Shown: positions 7,463 to 18,559 of the stretch, in pieces
Numbering within the stretch: the stretch's first letter is position 1
Layout of the letters: each line of letters opens with the position of its first letter
Source of the DNA: Cololabis saira
Lineage: Eukaryota > Chordata > Actinopteri > Beloniformes > Belonidae
NCBI RefSeq assembly: GCF_033807715.1
Contig: NC_084601.1
Span: 2,117,001 to 2,181,000, forward strand
DNA length: 64,000 bases
Reading direction: 5' to 3'
Translations under genes and position numbers: made by a program
Notes under the pieces: model-generated
What the model was told of the DNA's origin: nothing
Seen by the model: the letters and a program-made list of their open reading frames with translations, nothing else
Database searches by the model: none

Positions 7463-8612
7463 TTAGCCCCGCCCCTTCTTCTGATTGGCCGATACGTTAT
7501 AGTCCAATATCTTTTGAATGGTTTGACATAGAGACACACGGGTGGTATCAAATGACTAAGTATCGAGCCCCTGACCCTCATTGGTGCAAATTAGCCCCGC
7601 CCCTTCTTCTGATTGGCTGATACGTTAAAGTCCAATATCTTTTGAATGGTTTGACATACAGAGACATGGGTGGTGTCAAATGACTAAGTATCGAGTCCCT
7701 GACCCTCATTGGTGCAAATTAGCCACGCCCCTTCTTCTGATTGGCCGATACGTTATAGTCCAATATCTTTTGAATGGTTTGACATACAGAGACATGGGTG
7801 GTGTCAAATGACTAAGTATCGAGTCCCTGACCCTCATTGGTGCAAATTAGCCACGCCCCTTCTTCTGATTGGCCGATACGTTATAGTCCAATATCTTTTG
7901 AATGGTTTGACATACAGAGACATGGGTGGTGTCAAATGACTAAGTATCGAGTCCCTGACCCTCATTGGTGCAAATTAGCCACGCCCCTTCTTCTGATTGG
8001 CCGATACGTTATAGTCCAATATCTTTTGAATGGTTTGACATACAGAGACATGGGTGGTGTCAAATGACTAAGTATCGAGTCACTGACCCTCATTGGTGCA
8101 AATTAGCCCCGCCCCTTCTTCTGATTGGCCGATACGTTAAAGTCCAATATCTTTTGAATGGTTTGACATACAGAGACATGGGTGGTGTCAAATGACTAAG
8201 TATCGAGTCCCTGACCCTCATTGGTGCAAATTAGCCACGCCCCTTCTTCTGATTGGCCGATACGTTATAGTCCAATATCTTTTGAATGGTTTAACATACA
8301 GAGACATGGGTGGTGTCAAATGACTAAGTATCGAGTCCCTGACCCTCATTGGTGCAAATTAGCCACGCCCCTTCTTCTGATTGGCTGATACGTTAAAGTC
8401 CAATATCTTTTGAATGGTTTGACATACAGAGACATGGGTGGTGTCAAATGACTAAGTATCGAGTCCCTGACCCTCATTGGTGCAAATTAGCCACGCCCCT
8501 TCTTCTGATTGGCCGATACGTTATAGTCCAATATCTTTTGAATGGTTTGACATAGAGAGTCATGGGTGGTGTCAAATGACAAAGTATCGAGTCCTTGACC
8601 TTCATGGGTGCA
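7463..8612 (+). repeat. 128-bp tandem array of A2, nine units
   Basis: Units start (TTAGCC) at 7463, 7591, 7719, 7847, 7975, 8103, 8231, 8359 and 8487. Each unit has CCCCGCCCC or CCACGCCCC, CTGATTGG, CCAATATCTTTTGAATGG, TTTGACATA, GGTGGTGTCAAATGAC and CTCATTGGTGCAAAT. Two alternating subtypes exist: 'GGCCGATACGTTATAG' and 'GGCTGATACGTTAAAG'. Because 128 is not a multiple of 3, overlapping short frames of equal size recur every 128 bp. Confidence 0.97.
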
Positions 8613-8680
8613 TCCCGCGATCATCCGGCAGTAGTCCGTGGCACTTCAAAATTTCCCGGGAATTTTGTCTAGTTATTATT

Positions 8681-11084
8681 CCATATTCTTCCGTAAAAAC
8701 TTCGGCGCGTAACTTGTCCCGCAGCTTTGAGAAAACGCGAAAAATAAAAACGTAGAAACATGCGCCTTAATCGGGAATCGATGGGTATGACTTTTATAAG
8801 CAATTGGCGTGCACGTTTTTGCGCAACGTGCACAAACGTGCGCTTTTTGCCCCATCCGGAACGCATTGCGAGAAGTTTGGGGCCTCACCACTCGCACACC
8901 GTTGCTCGAAAAATTCTGAACCGATTTAGAAAGTTGTAGACCCTGAATTTAACTACAGTCCTGTGGATTTTCAGAGCGATGGCACAAATAGTTTTTGCAC
9001 GAAGTGCAAAAACATTTCCAAATTTCCAAACTAATGGGGAACTGTTTTCCCATGCATTTCAATGGCGCCATTCAAAGCGGATGGGAAAATGTTGAGAAAA
9101 AAAAGACAAAATTCACTTTTTTCCAAGTCACGTATCTTTCTCATACTTGCACGTAGAAACGTCATTCAAACTTCAAAACGGAGGAAAACTTCTCTTCTCT
9201 CTCCAAACCCGAAACTGTTTTTTCCTAAGATGTACACTTTTCAAGATATAAGCGCTCAAGCGAGGACTGGAAATCACTTTTTTGTCAAATCTTCAGTGCG
9301 GTTCTAATTGATCAGAGTGCGAGAGACTTTAAAAAAATGATCATAATTTTTATTTGTAACTCGACCTCACGGCCAAACCGTAAAAGGTAGACAGATCATT
9401 TTTGGTCAGAATATAGACATAGGTGTTGTGATTTATAAAATGTGACTTTGACAGGCGTGGTGTGCACAAAATTTTAACGGGGGGCCCAACAGACGCGCCA
9501 ATTCCTGTCTCGCTGTTCATTGACTCCCATGTTAAAAAACATTTTCTTAAAAAAAATCTCATTTTTGTTTTCGAATTGCCGTTACTAACACATTTTAAGG
9601 AATATCTGAATGAAAATAAGATTGACAGAATGTTCTGGGTTCTCCGTCTCTCACGATGTTTTCATTTTTCTGCTAAGAGCTACGGTTTGACCGCAAAGTG
9701 GATTTATTTGAGGTTTGTCACAACCGAAAATCTAGCTGTCATTCCCGCTCCCTCTGTATCAGGTTCTTGTTGCCCCTAACAACCAGAACTCAGGTGTACT
9801 GATTAGACTGACCCAGACCTGGTCACATGACACAGTCATTACAGACTTCATGTAATATAACCTGGAAAATGGAGAAATCTGAACCCTGACCTTTTGACCT
9901 TACATGATCCCCAGTCCTGCTGGGAACAGGTTCATTGGATATATATGTATATTATTATTATTATACATATAAATATTTACATTTGTATATTATATATACA
10001 AATTAGCCCCGCCCCTTCTTGTGATTGGCCGATACGTTATAGTCCAATATCTTTTGAATGGTTTGACATACAGAGACATGGGTGGTGTCAAATGACTAAG
10101 TATCGAGTCCCTGACCCTCATTGGTGACAATTAGCCACGCCCCTTCTTCTGATTGGCCGATACGTTATAGTCCAATATCTTTTGAATGGTTTGACATACA
10201 GAGACATGGGTGGTGTCAAATGACTAAGTATGGAGTCCCTGACCCTCATTGGTGCAAATTAGCCCCGCCCCTTCTTCTGATTGGCTGATACGTTAAAGTC
10301 CAATATCTTTTGAATGGTTTGACATACAGAGACATGGGTGGTGTCAAATGACTAAGTATCGAATCCCTGACCCTCATTGGTGCAAATTAGCCACGCCCCT
10401 TCTTTTGATTGGCTGATACGTAATGTACAATATCTTTTGAATGGTTTGACATACAGAGACATGGGTGGTGTCAAATGACTAAGTATGGAGACCCTGACCC
10501 TCATTGGTGCAAATTAGCCCCGCCCCTTCTTCTGATTGGCTGATACGTTAAAGTCCAATATCTTTTGAATGGTTTGACATACAGAGACATGGGTGGTGTC
10601 AAATGACTAAGTATCGAGTCCCTGACCCTCATTGGTGCAAATTAGCCACGCCCCTTCTTCTGATTGGCTGATACGTTAAAGTCCAATATCTTTTGAATGG
10701 TTTGACATACAGAGACATGGGTGGTGTCAAATGACTAAGTATCGAGTCCCTGACCCTCATTGGTGCAAATTAGCCACGCCCCTTCTTCTGATTGGCTGAT
10801 ACGTTAAAGTCCAATATCTTTTGAATGGTTTGACATACAGAGACATGGGTGGTGTCAAATGACTAAGTATGGAGTCCCTGACCCTCATTGGTGCAAATTA
10901 GCCCCGCCCCTTCTTCTGATTGGCTGATACGTTAAAGTCCAATATCTTTTGAATGGTTTGAGATACAGAGTCATGAATGATGTCATATTAATCAGTATCG
11001 AGTCCTTGACCTTCATGGGTGCATCCCGCGATCATCCGGCAGTAGTCCGTGGCACTTCAAAATTTCCCGGGAATTTTGTTCTAG
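8681..11084 (+). mobile_element. A3, short-form A element
   Basis: Head cassettes: GGCGCCATTCAAAGCGG, CTTCAGTGCGG, and the GTTGCCCCTAACAACC end otherwise typical of long forms, here joined to the AT linker and a 128-bp array. This combination shows that the head and the middle array assort separately. CTAG at 11081-11084, followed by an H unit. Confidence 0.75.
10003..11020 (+). repeat. 128-bp tandem array of A3, eight units
   Basis: Units start at 10003, 10131, 10259, 10387, 10514, 10642, 10770 and 10898. The fourth is 127 bp (GATACGTAATGTACAATATC). The last is diverged (GAGATACAGAGTCATGAATG) and resembles the last unit of A13. Confidence 0.95.
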
Positions 11085-11086
11085 TT

Positions 11087-11199
11087 AGTGCCACGGCTGC
11101 GCCACGTGGCACGCCTCCTCCATTGAGATGCGCAAGCTCAATGGAGGAGGAGTGCCTCGTGCGCAGCACGAGGCACTAATACTATTGCTCAGGCTTATT
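11087..11199 (+). repeat. H unit (single)
   Basis: One triple-hairpin unit between A3 and A4, with the GCACGCC variant (one G-A mismatch in stem 2) and CACTAATACTATTG tail. The left junction is CTAGTT|AGTGCC. Confidence 0.9.
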
Positions 11200-11209
11200 T
11201 ATTATTATT

Positions 11210-13571
11210 CCATATTCTTCCGTATAAACTTCGGCGCGTAACTAGTTGCGCAGCTTTGAGAAAACTCAAAAAGTAAAAACGTAGAAACGTGCGCCTTAAT
11301 CGGGAATCAATTGGTATGACTTTTATAAGCGATTGGCGTGCACGTTTTTGCGCAACGTGCACAAACGTGCGCTTTTTGCCCCATCCGGAACGCATTGCGT
11401 GAACTTTGGGGCCTCACCACTCGCATACCGTTACTCGAAAAATTCTGAACCGATTTAGAAAGTTGTAGGCCCTGAATTTAACTACATTCCTGTGGATTTT
11501 CAGAACGATGGCACGAATAGTTTTTGCACGAAGTGCAAAAACATTTCCAAATTTCCAAACTAATGGGGACCATGTATTTGTATGGGGCAGCATTTCACAC
11601 TGTGTGTGGGATGAGGTTAAAAAAAAAAAAATCACCTTTTTTCTGAGTAACCTATCTTTCTCATACTTGCACGTAGAAAGGTCATTCAAACTTCAAAACG
11701 GAGGAAAACTTCTCTTCTCTCTCTAAACCCCGGACTGTTTTTTCCTAAAATGTACACTTTTCAAGATATGAGCGCTCAAGCGAGGACTGGAAATCACTTT
11801 TTTGTCAAATCTTCAGTGCGGTTCTAATTGATCAGAGTGCGAGAGACTTTAAAAAAATGATCATAATTTTTATTTGTAACTCGACCTCACGGCCAAACCG
11901 TAAAAGGTAGACAGATCATTTTTGGTCAGAATATAGACATAGGTTTTGTGATTCATAAAATGTGACTTTGACAGGCGTGGTGTGCACAAAATTTGAACGG
12001 GGAGACTAACAGCCATGCCAAATCCTGTCTTTCTCTCCATTGACTCCCATAATAAATAACGTTTTCTTCAAAAAAATCTCATTTTTGTTTTCGAATTGCC
12101 GTTACTAACACATTTTAAGGAATATCTGAATAAAATTAAGATTGTCAGAATCTTCCGGGTTCTGTCTCTCTCACGATGTCTTTGTTTTTCTGCTAGGAGC
12201 TACAGTTTGATTACAAGGTGAAGTTATTTGAGGCTTGTCAAATCCGAAGAACTAGCTGAGTCATTCCAATACAATATACACTACCATACTTCCGGGTCAT
12301 GTGACCCAGAACTAGTCACATGACCCACTCAATGCAGACTTCATAATACTTTACCTTGGATAATGGAGGAATCTGAACCCTGACCTTACATGATCCCCAG
12401 TCCTGCTGGGGACAGGTTCATGGGATATATATGTATATTATTATTATTATACATATAAATATTTACATTTGTATATTATATATACATATTAGCCCCGCCC
12501 CTTCTTCTGATTGGCCGATACGTTATAGTCCAATATCTTTTGAATGGTTTGACATAAAGAGTCACGGGTGGTGTCAAATGACTAAGTATCGAGCCCCTGA
12601 CCCTCATTGGTGCAAATTAGCCCCGCCCCTTCTTCTGATTGGCCGATACGTTATAGTCCAATATCTTTTGAATGGTTTGACATAAAGAGTCACGGGTGGT
12701 GTCAAATGACTAAGTATCGAGCCCCTGACCCTCATTGGTGCAAATTAGCCCCGCCCCTTCTTCTGATTGGCCGATACCTTATAGTCCAATATCTTTTGAA
12801 TGGTTTGACATAGAGAGACATGGGTGGTGTCAAGTGACTAAGTATCGAGTCCCTGACCCTCATTGGTGCAAATTAGCCACGCCCCTTCTTCTGATTGGCT
12901 GATACGTTAAAGTCCAATATCTTTTGAATGGTTTGACATACAGAGACATGGGTGGTGTCAAATGACTAAGTATCGAGTCCCTGACCCTCATTGGTGCAAA
13001 TTAGCCCCGCCCCTTCTTCTGATTGGCTGATACGTTAAAGTCCAATATCTTTTGAATGGTTTGACATACAGAGACATGGGTGGTGTCAAATGACTAAGTA
13101 TGGAGTCCCTGACCCTCATTGGTGCAAATTAGCCACGCCCCTTCTTCTGATTGGCCGATACGTTATAGTCCAATATCTTTTGAATGGTTTGACATACAGA
13201 GACATGGGTGGTGTCAAATGACCAAGTATCGAGTCCCTGACCCTCATTGGTGCAAATTAGCCCCGCCCCTTCTTCTGATTGGCTGATACGTTAAAGTCCA
13301 ATATCTTTTGAATGGTTTGACATACAGAGACATGGGTGGTGTCAAATGACTAAGTATCGAGTCCCTGACCCTCATTGGTGCAAATTAGCCCTGCCCCTTC
13401 TTCTGATTGGCCGATACGTTATAGTCCAATATCTTTTGAATGGTTTGACATAGAGAGTCATGGGTGGTGTCAAATGACTAAGTATCGAGTCCTTGACCTT
13501 CATGGGTGCATCCCGCGATCATCCGGCAGTAGTCCGTGGCACTTCAAAATTTCCCGGGAATTTTGGTCTAG
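11210..13571 (+). mobile_element. A4, short-form A element
   Basis: Uses the GGGGCAGCATTTCACACTG, CTTCAGTGCGG and M-box cassettes. It shares with A6 and A9 a short deletion (CCCTGACCTTACATGATCC, lacking TTTTGACC). A4 aligns with A6 at an offset of about 4,866 bp. CTAG at 13568-13571. Confidence 0.75.
12489..13504 (+). repeat. 128-bp tandem array of A4, eight units
   Basis: Units start at 12489, 12617, 12745, 12873, 13001, 13129, 13257 and 13385. The first two carry the private variant CATAAAGAGTCACGGG, shared with A6 and A9. Confidence 0.95.
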
Positions 13572-13573
13572 TT

Positions 13574-13686
13574 AGTGCCACGGCTGCGCCACGTGGCACT
13601 CCTCCTCCATTGAGCTGCGCAAGCTCAATGGAGGAGGAGTGCCTCGTGCGCAGCACGAGGCACTCATACTATTGCTCAGGCTTATT
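13574..13686 (+). repeat. H unit (single)
   Basis: Carries the CACTCCTCC arm (stem 2 perfect) and the GAGCTGCGCAAGCTC loop variant, which adds a C-G pair to stem 2 and leaves a TGCGCAA loop. Confidence 0.9.
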
Positions 13687-13690
13687 ATTA

Positions 13691-15942
13691 TTATATATTC
13701 TTCCGTAAAAACTTCGGCGCGTAACTAGTCCCGCAGCTTTGAGAAAACGCGAAAAGTAAAAACGTACAAACGTGCGCCTTAATCGGGAATCGATTGGTAT
13801 GACTTTTATAAGCGATTGGCGTGCACGTTTTTGCGCAACGTGCACAAACGTGCGCTTTTTGCCCCATCCGGAACGCATTGCGTGAACTTTGGGGCCTCAC
13901 CACTCGCATACCGTTACTCGAAAAATTCTGAACCGATTTAGAAAGTTGTAGGCCCTGAATTTAACTACAGTCCTGTGGATTTTCAGAACGATGGCACGAA
14001 TAGTTTTTGCACGAAGTGCAAAAACATTTCCAAATTTCCAAACTAATGGGGAAGATTTTCCCATGCATTTCAATGGCGCCATTCAAAGCGGATGGGAAAA
14101 TGTTGAGAAAAAAAAGACAAAATTCACCTTTTTTCCGAGTCACGTATCTTTCTCATACTTGGACGTAGAAACGTCATTCAAACTTCAAAACGGAGGAAAA
14201 CTTCTCTTCTCCCTCTAAACCCCAGACTGTTTTTTCCTAAAATGTACACTTTTCAAGATATGAGCCCTCAAGCGAGGACTGGAAATCACTTTTTTGTCAA
14301 ATCTTCAGTGCGGTTCTATTTGATCAGAGTGCGAGAGACTTTGAAAAAATGACCATAATTTTTATTTGTAACTTGAGCTCACGGCCGAACCGTAAAAGCT
14401 AGAAAGATAATCTTTGGTCAGAATGTAGACATAGATGTTGAGATTCAAATAATGTGACTTTGACAGGCGTGGTGTGCACAAAATTTGAACGGGGGAGCCA
14501 AGAGTCACGCCAAATCCTGCCTCTGTCTCCATTGACTCTAATGTTAAAATAAGTTTTCTTCAAAAAAATCTCATTTTTGTTTTCGAATTGCCGTTACTAA
14601 CACATTTTAAGGAATATCTGAATAAAATTAAGATTGTCAGAATCTTCCGGGTTCTGTCTCTCTCACGATGTCTTTGTTTTTCTGCTAGGAGCTACAGTTT
14701 GATTACAAGGTGAAGTTATTTGAGGCTTGTCAAATCCGAAGAACTAGCTGAGTCATTCCAATACAATATACACTACCATACTTCCGGGTCATGTGACCCA
14801 GAACTAGTCACATGACCCACTCAATGCAGACTTCATAATACTTTACCTTGGATAATGGAGGAATCTGAACCCTGACCTTTTGACCTTACATGATCCCCAG
14901 TCCTGCTGGGGACAGGTTCATGGGATATATATGTATATTATTATTATTATACATATAAATATTTACATTTGTATATTATATATACATATTAGCCCCGCCC
15001 CTTCTTGTGATTGGCCGATACGTTATAGTCCAATATCTTTTGAATGGTTTGACATAGAGACTCACGGGTGGTATCAAATGACTAAGTATCGAGCCCCTGA
15101 CACTCATTGGTGCAAATTAACCCCGCCCCTTCTTCTGATTGGCTGATACGTTAAAGTCCAATATCTTTTGAATGGTTTGACATACAGAGACATGGGTGGT
15201 GTCAAATGACTAAGTATCGAGTCCCTGACCCTCATTGGTGCAAATTAGCCACGCCCCTTCTTGTGATTGGCTGATACGTTAAAGTCCAATATCTTTTGAA
15301 TGGTTTGACATACAGAGACATGGGTGGTGTCAAATGACTAAGTATCGAGTCCCTGACCCTCATTGGTGCAAATTAGCCCCGCCCCTTCTTCTGATTGGCT
15401 GATACGTTAAAGTCCAATATCTTTTGAATGGTTTGACATACAGAGACATGGGTGGTGTCAAATGACTAAGTATGGAGTCCCTCACCCTCATTGGTGCAAA
15501 TTAGCCACGCCCCTTCTTCTGATTGGCCGATACGTTATAGTCCAATATCTTTTGAATGGTTTGACATACAGAGACATGGGTGGTGTCAAATGACCAAGTA
15601 TCGAGTCCCTGACCCTCATTGGTGCAAATTAGCCACGCCCCTTCTTCTGATTGGCTGATACGTTAAAGTCCAATATCTTTTGAATGGTTTGACATACAGA
15701 GACATGGGTGGTGTCAAATGACTAAGTATGGAGTCCCTGACCCTCATTGGTGCAAATTAGCCACGCCCCTTCTTCTGATTGGCCGATACGTTATAGTCCA
15801 ATATCTTTTGAATGGTTTGACATAGAGAGTCATGGGTGGTGTCAAATGACCAAGTATCGAGTCCTTGACCTTCATGGGTGCATCCCGCGATCATCCGGCA
15901 GTAGTCCGTGGCACTTCAAAATTTCCCGGGAATTTTGTCTAG
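13691..15942 (+). mobile_element. A5, short-form A element
   Basis: Starts ATATATTCTTCCGTAAAAAC (no CC). Cassettes: CAATGGCGCCATTCAAAG, CTTCAGTGCGGTTCTATTTG and M-box. From about 13,900 on it matches A7 at +4,867. CTAG at 15939-15942. Confidence 0.75.
14989..15880 (+). repeat. 128-bp tandem array of A5, seven units
   Basis: Units start at 14989, 15117, 15245, 15373, 15501, 15629 and 15757. Private variants CTTCTTGTGATTGG, CCCCTGACACTC and TTAACCCCGCCCC are shared only with A7, marking the pair as recent duplicates. Confidence 0.95.
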
Positions 15943-15944
15943 TT

Positions 15945-16057
15945 AGTGCCACGGCTGCGCCACGTGGCACGCCTCCTCCATTGAGATGCGCAAGCTCAAT
16001 GGAGGAGGAGTGCCTCGTGCGCAGCACGAGGCACTAATACTATTGCTCAGGCTTATT
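15945..16057 (+). repeat. H unit (single)
   Basis: GCACGCC variant, followed by a (TTTA)n/TTATT tract to the start of A6. Confidence 0.9.
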
Positions 16058-16075
16058 TATTTATTTATTATTATT

Positions 16076-18437
16076 CCATATTCTTCCGTATAAACTTCGG
16101 CGCGTAACTAGTTGCGCAGCTTTGAGAAAACTCAAAAAGTAAAAACGTAGAAACGTGCGCCTTAATCGGGAATCAATTGGTATGACTTTTATAAGCGATT
16201 GGCGTGCACGTTTTTGCGCAACGTGCACAAACGTGCGCTTTTTGCCCCATCCGGAACGCATTGCGTGAACTTTGGGGCCTCACCACTCGCATACCGTTAC
16301 TCGAAAAATTCTGAACCGATTTAGAAAGTTGTAGGCCCTGAATTTAACTACATTCCTGTGGATTTTCAGAACGATGGCACGAATAGTTTTTGCACGAAGT
16401 GCAAAAACATTTCCAAATTTCCAAACTAATGGGGACCATGTATTTGTATGGGGCAGCATTTCACACTGTGTGTGGGATGAGGTTAAAAAAAAAAAAATCA
16501 CCTTTTTTCTGAGTCACCTATCTTTCTCATACTTGCACGTAGAAAGGTCATTCAAACTTCAAAACGGAGGAAAACTTCTCTTCTCTCTCTAAACCCCGGA
16601 CTGTTTTTTCCTAAAATGTACACTTTTCAAGATATGAGCGCTCAAGCGAGGACTGGAAATCACTTTTTTGTCAAATCTTCAGTGCGGTTCTAATTGATCA
16701 GAGTGCGAGAGACTTTAAAAAAATGATCATAATTTTTATTTGTAACTCGACCTCACGGCCAAACCGTAAAAGGTAGACAGATCATTTTTGGTCAGAATAT
16801 AGACATAGGTTTTGTGATTCATAAAATGTGACTTTGACAGGCGTGGTGTGCACAAAATTTGAACGGGGAGACTAACAGCCATGCCAAATCCTGTCTTTCT
16901 CTCCATTGACTCCCATAATAAATAACGTTTTCTTCAAAAAAATCTCATTTTTGTTTTCGAATTGCCGTTACTAACACATTTTAAGGAATATCTGAATAAA
17001 ATTAAGATTGTCAGAATCTTGCGGGTTCTGTCTCTCTCACGATGTCTTTGTTTTTCTGCTAGGAGCTACAGTTTGATTACAAGGTGAAGTTATTTGAGGC
17101 TTGTCAAATCCGAAGAACTAGCTGAGTCATTCCAATACAATATACACTACCATACTTCCGGGTCATGTGACCCAGAACTAGTCACATGACCCACTCAATG
17201 CAGACTTCATAATACTTTACCTTGGATAATGGAGGAATCTGAACCCTGACCTTACATGATCCCCAGTCCTGCTGGGGACAGGTTCATGGGATATATATGT
17301 ATATTATTATTATTATACATATAAATATTTACATTTGTATATTATATATACATATTAGCCCCGCCCCTTCTTCTGATTGGCCGATACGTTATAGTCCAAT
17401 ATCTTTTGAATGGTTTGACATAAAGAGTCACGGGTGGTGTCAAATGACTAAGTATCGAGCCCCTGACCCTCATTGGTGCAAATTAGCCCCGCCCCTTCTT
17501 CTGATTGGCCGATACGTTATAGTCCAATATCTTTTGAATGGTTTGACATAAAGAGTCACGGGTGGTGTCAAATGACTAAGTATCGAGCCCCTGACCCTCA
17601 TTGGTGCAAATTAGCCCCGCCCCTTCTTCTGATTGGCCGATACCTTATAGTCCAATATCTTTTGAATGGTTTGACATAGAGAGACATGGGTGGTGTCAAA
17701 TGACTAAGTATCGAGTCCCTGACCCTCATTGGTGCAAATTAGCCCCGCCCCTTCTTCTGATTGGCTGATACGTTAAAGTCCAATATCTTTTGAATGGTTT
17801 GACATACAGAGACATGGGTGGTGTCAAATGACTAAGTATGGAGTCCCTGACCCTCATTGGTGCAAATTAGCCACGCCCCTTCTTCTGATTGGCCGATACG
17901 TTATAGTCCAATATCTTTTGAATGGTTTGACATACAGAGACATGGGTGGTGTCAAATGACTAAGTATCGAGTCCCTGACCCTCATTGGTGCAAATTAGCC
18001 CCGCCCCTTCTTCTGATTGGCTGATACGTTAAAGTCCAATATCTTTTGAATGGTTTGACATACAGAGACATGGGTGGTGTCAAATGACTAAGTATGGAGT
18101 CCCTGACCCTCATTGGTGCAAATTAGCCACGCCCCTTCTTCTGATTGGCCGATACGTTATAGTCCAATATCTTTTGAATGGTTTGACATACAGAGACATG
18201 GGTGGTGTCAAATGACCAAGTATCGAGTCCCTGACCCTCATTGGTGCAAATTAGCCACGCCCCTTCTTCTGATTGGCCGATACGTTATAGTCCAATATCT
18301 TTTGAATGGTTTGACATAGAGAGTCATGGGTGGTGTCAAATGACTAAGTATCGAGTCCTTGACCTTCATGGGTGCATCCCGCGATCATCCGGCAGTAGTC
18401 CGTGGCACTTCAAAATTTCCCGGGAATTTTGGTCTAG
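16076..18437 (+). mobile_element. A6, short-form A element
   Basis: Duplicate of A4 (+4,866) and near-identical to A9 (+7,237). It shares with A9, but not A4, AATCTTGCGGGTTCTG (17015-17030 region) and CTGAGTCACCTATC, so A6 and A9 are the closest pair. CTAG at 18434-18437. Confidence 0.75.
17355..18377 (+). repeat. 128-bp tandem array of A6, eight units
   Basis: Units start at 17355, 17483, 17611, 17739, 17867, 17995, 18123 and 18251. The unit order (two CATAAAGAGTC, one GATACCTTATAG, then alternating GGCTGATACG/GGCCGATACG) equals that of A9. Confidence 0.95.
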
Positions 18438-18439
18438 TT

Positions 18440-18552
18440 AGTGCCACGGCTGCGCCACGTGGCACTCCTCCTCCATTGAGATGCGCAAGCTCAATGGAGG
18501 AGGAGTGCCTCGTGCGCAGCACGAGGCACTCTTACTATTGCTCAGGCTTATT
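18440..18552 (+). repeat. H unit (single)
   Basis: CACTCCTCC arm with ATGCGCAAG loop, so stem 2 is the perfect 20-bp form. The tail variant is CACTCTTACTATTG, shared with the unit at 25677. Confidence 0.9.
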
Positions 18553-18559
18553 ATTTATT

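Larger units (their letters stand above)
6154..8672 (+). mobile_element. A2, short-form A element
   Basis: Starts at TTATT|CCATATTCTTCCGTA. The head uses the 'GGGGCAGCATTTCACACTG' cassette with an extra ~25 bp (GTGTGAAATGTCCGGTGAAGG), the 'CTTCAGTGCGGTTCTAATTG' cassette and the 'CTTCCGGGTCATGTGAC' cassette. An AT-rich linker (7397-7462) leads to nine 128-bp units. The tail GCATCCCGCGATCATCCGG leads to CTAG at 8669-8672. Same 3' end as A1, but a wholly different middle. Confidence 0.75.

Noticed and set aside
7463..8612. CRISPR-like array
   Set aside because: The repeats are directly adjacent with no variable spacers, the unit is 128 bp, and the DNA is clearly vertebrate.
6154..8672. Autonomous Helitron with Rep/Helicase
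   Set aside because: No frame longer than about 130 residues lies outside the simple arrays, and no HUH or helicase motif is visible on either strand.
7354..8755. Repeated frames with SDWPIRYSPISFEWFDI
   Set aside because: They follow the 128-bp period and shift frame at each unit. They are translations of the repeat.
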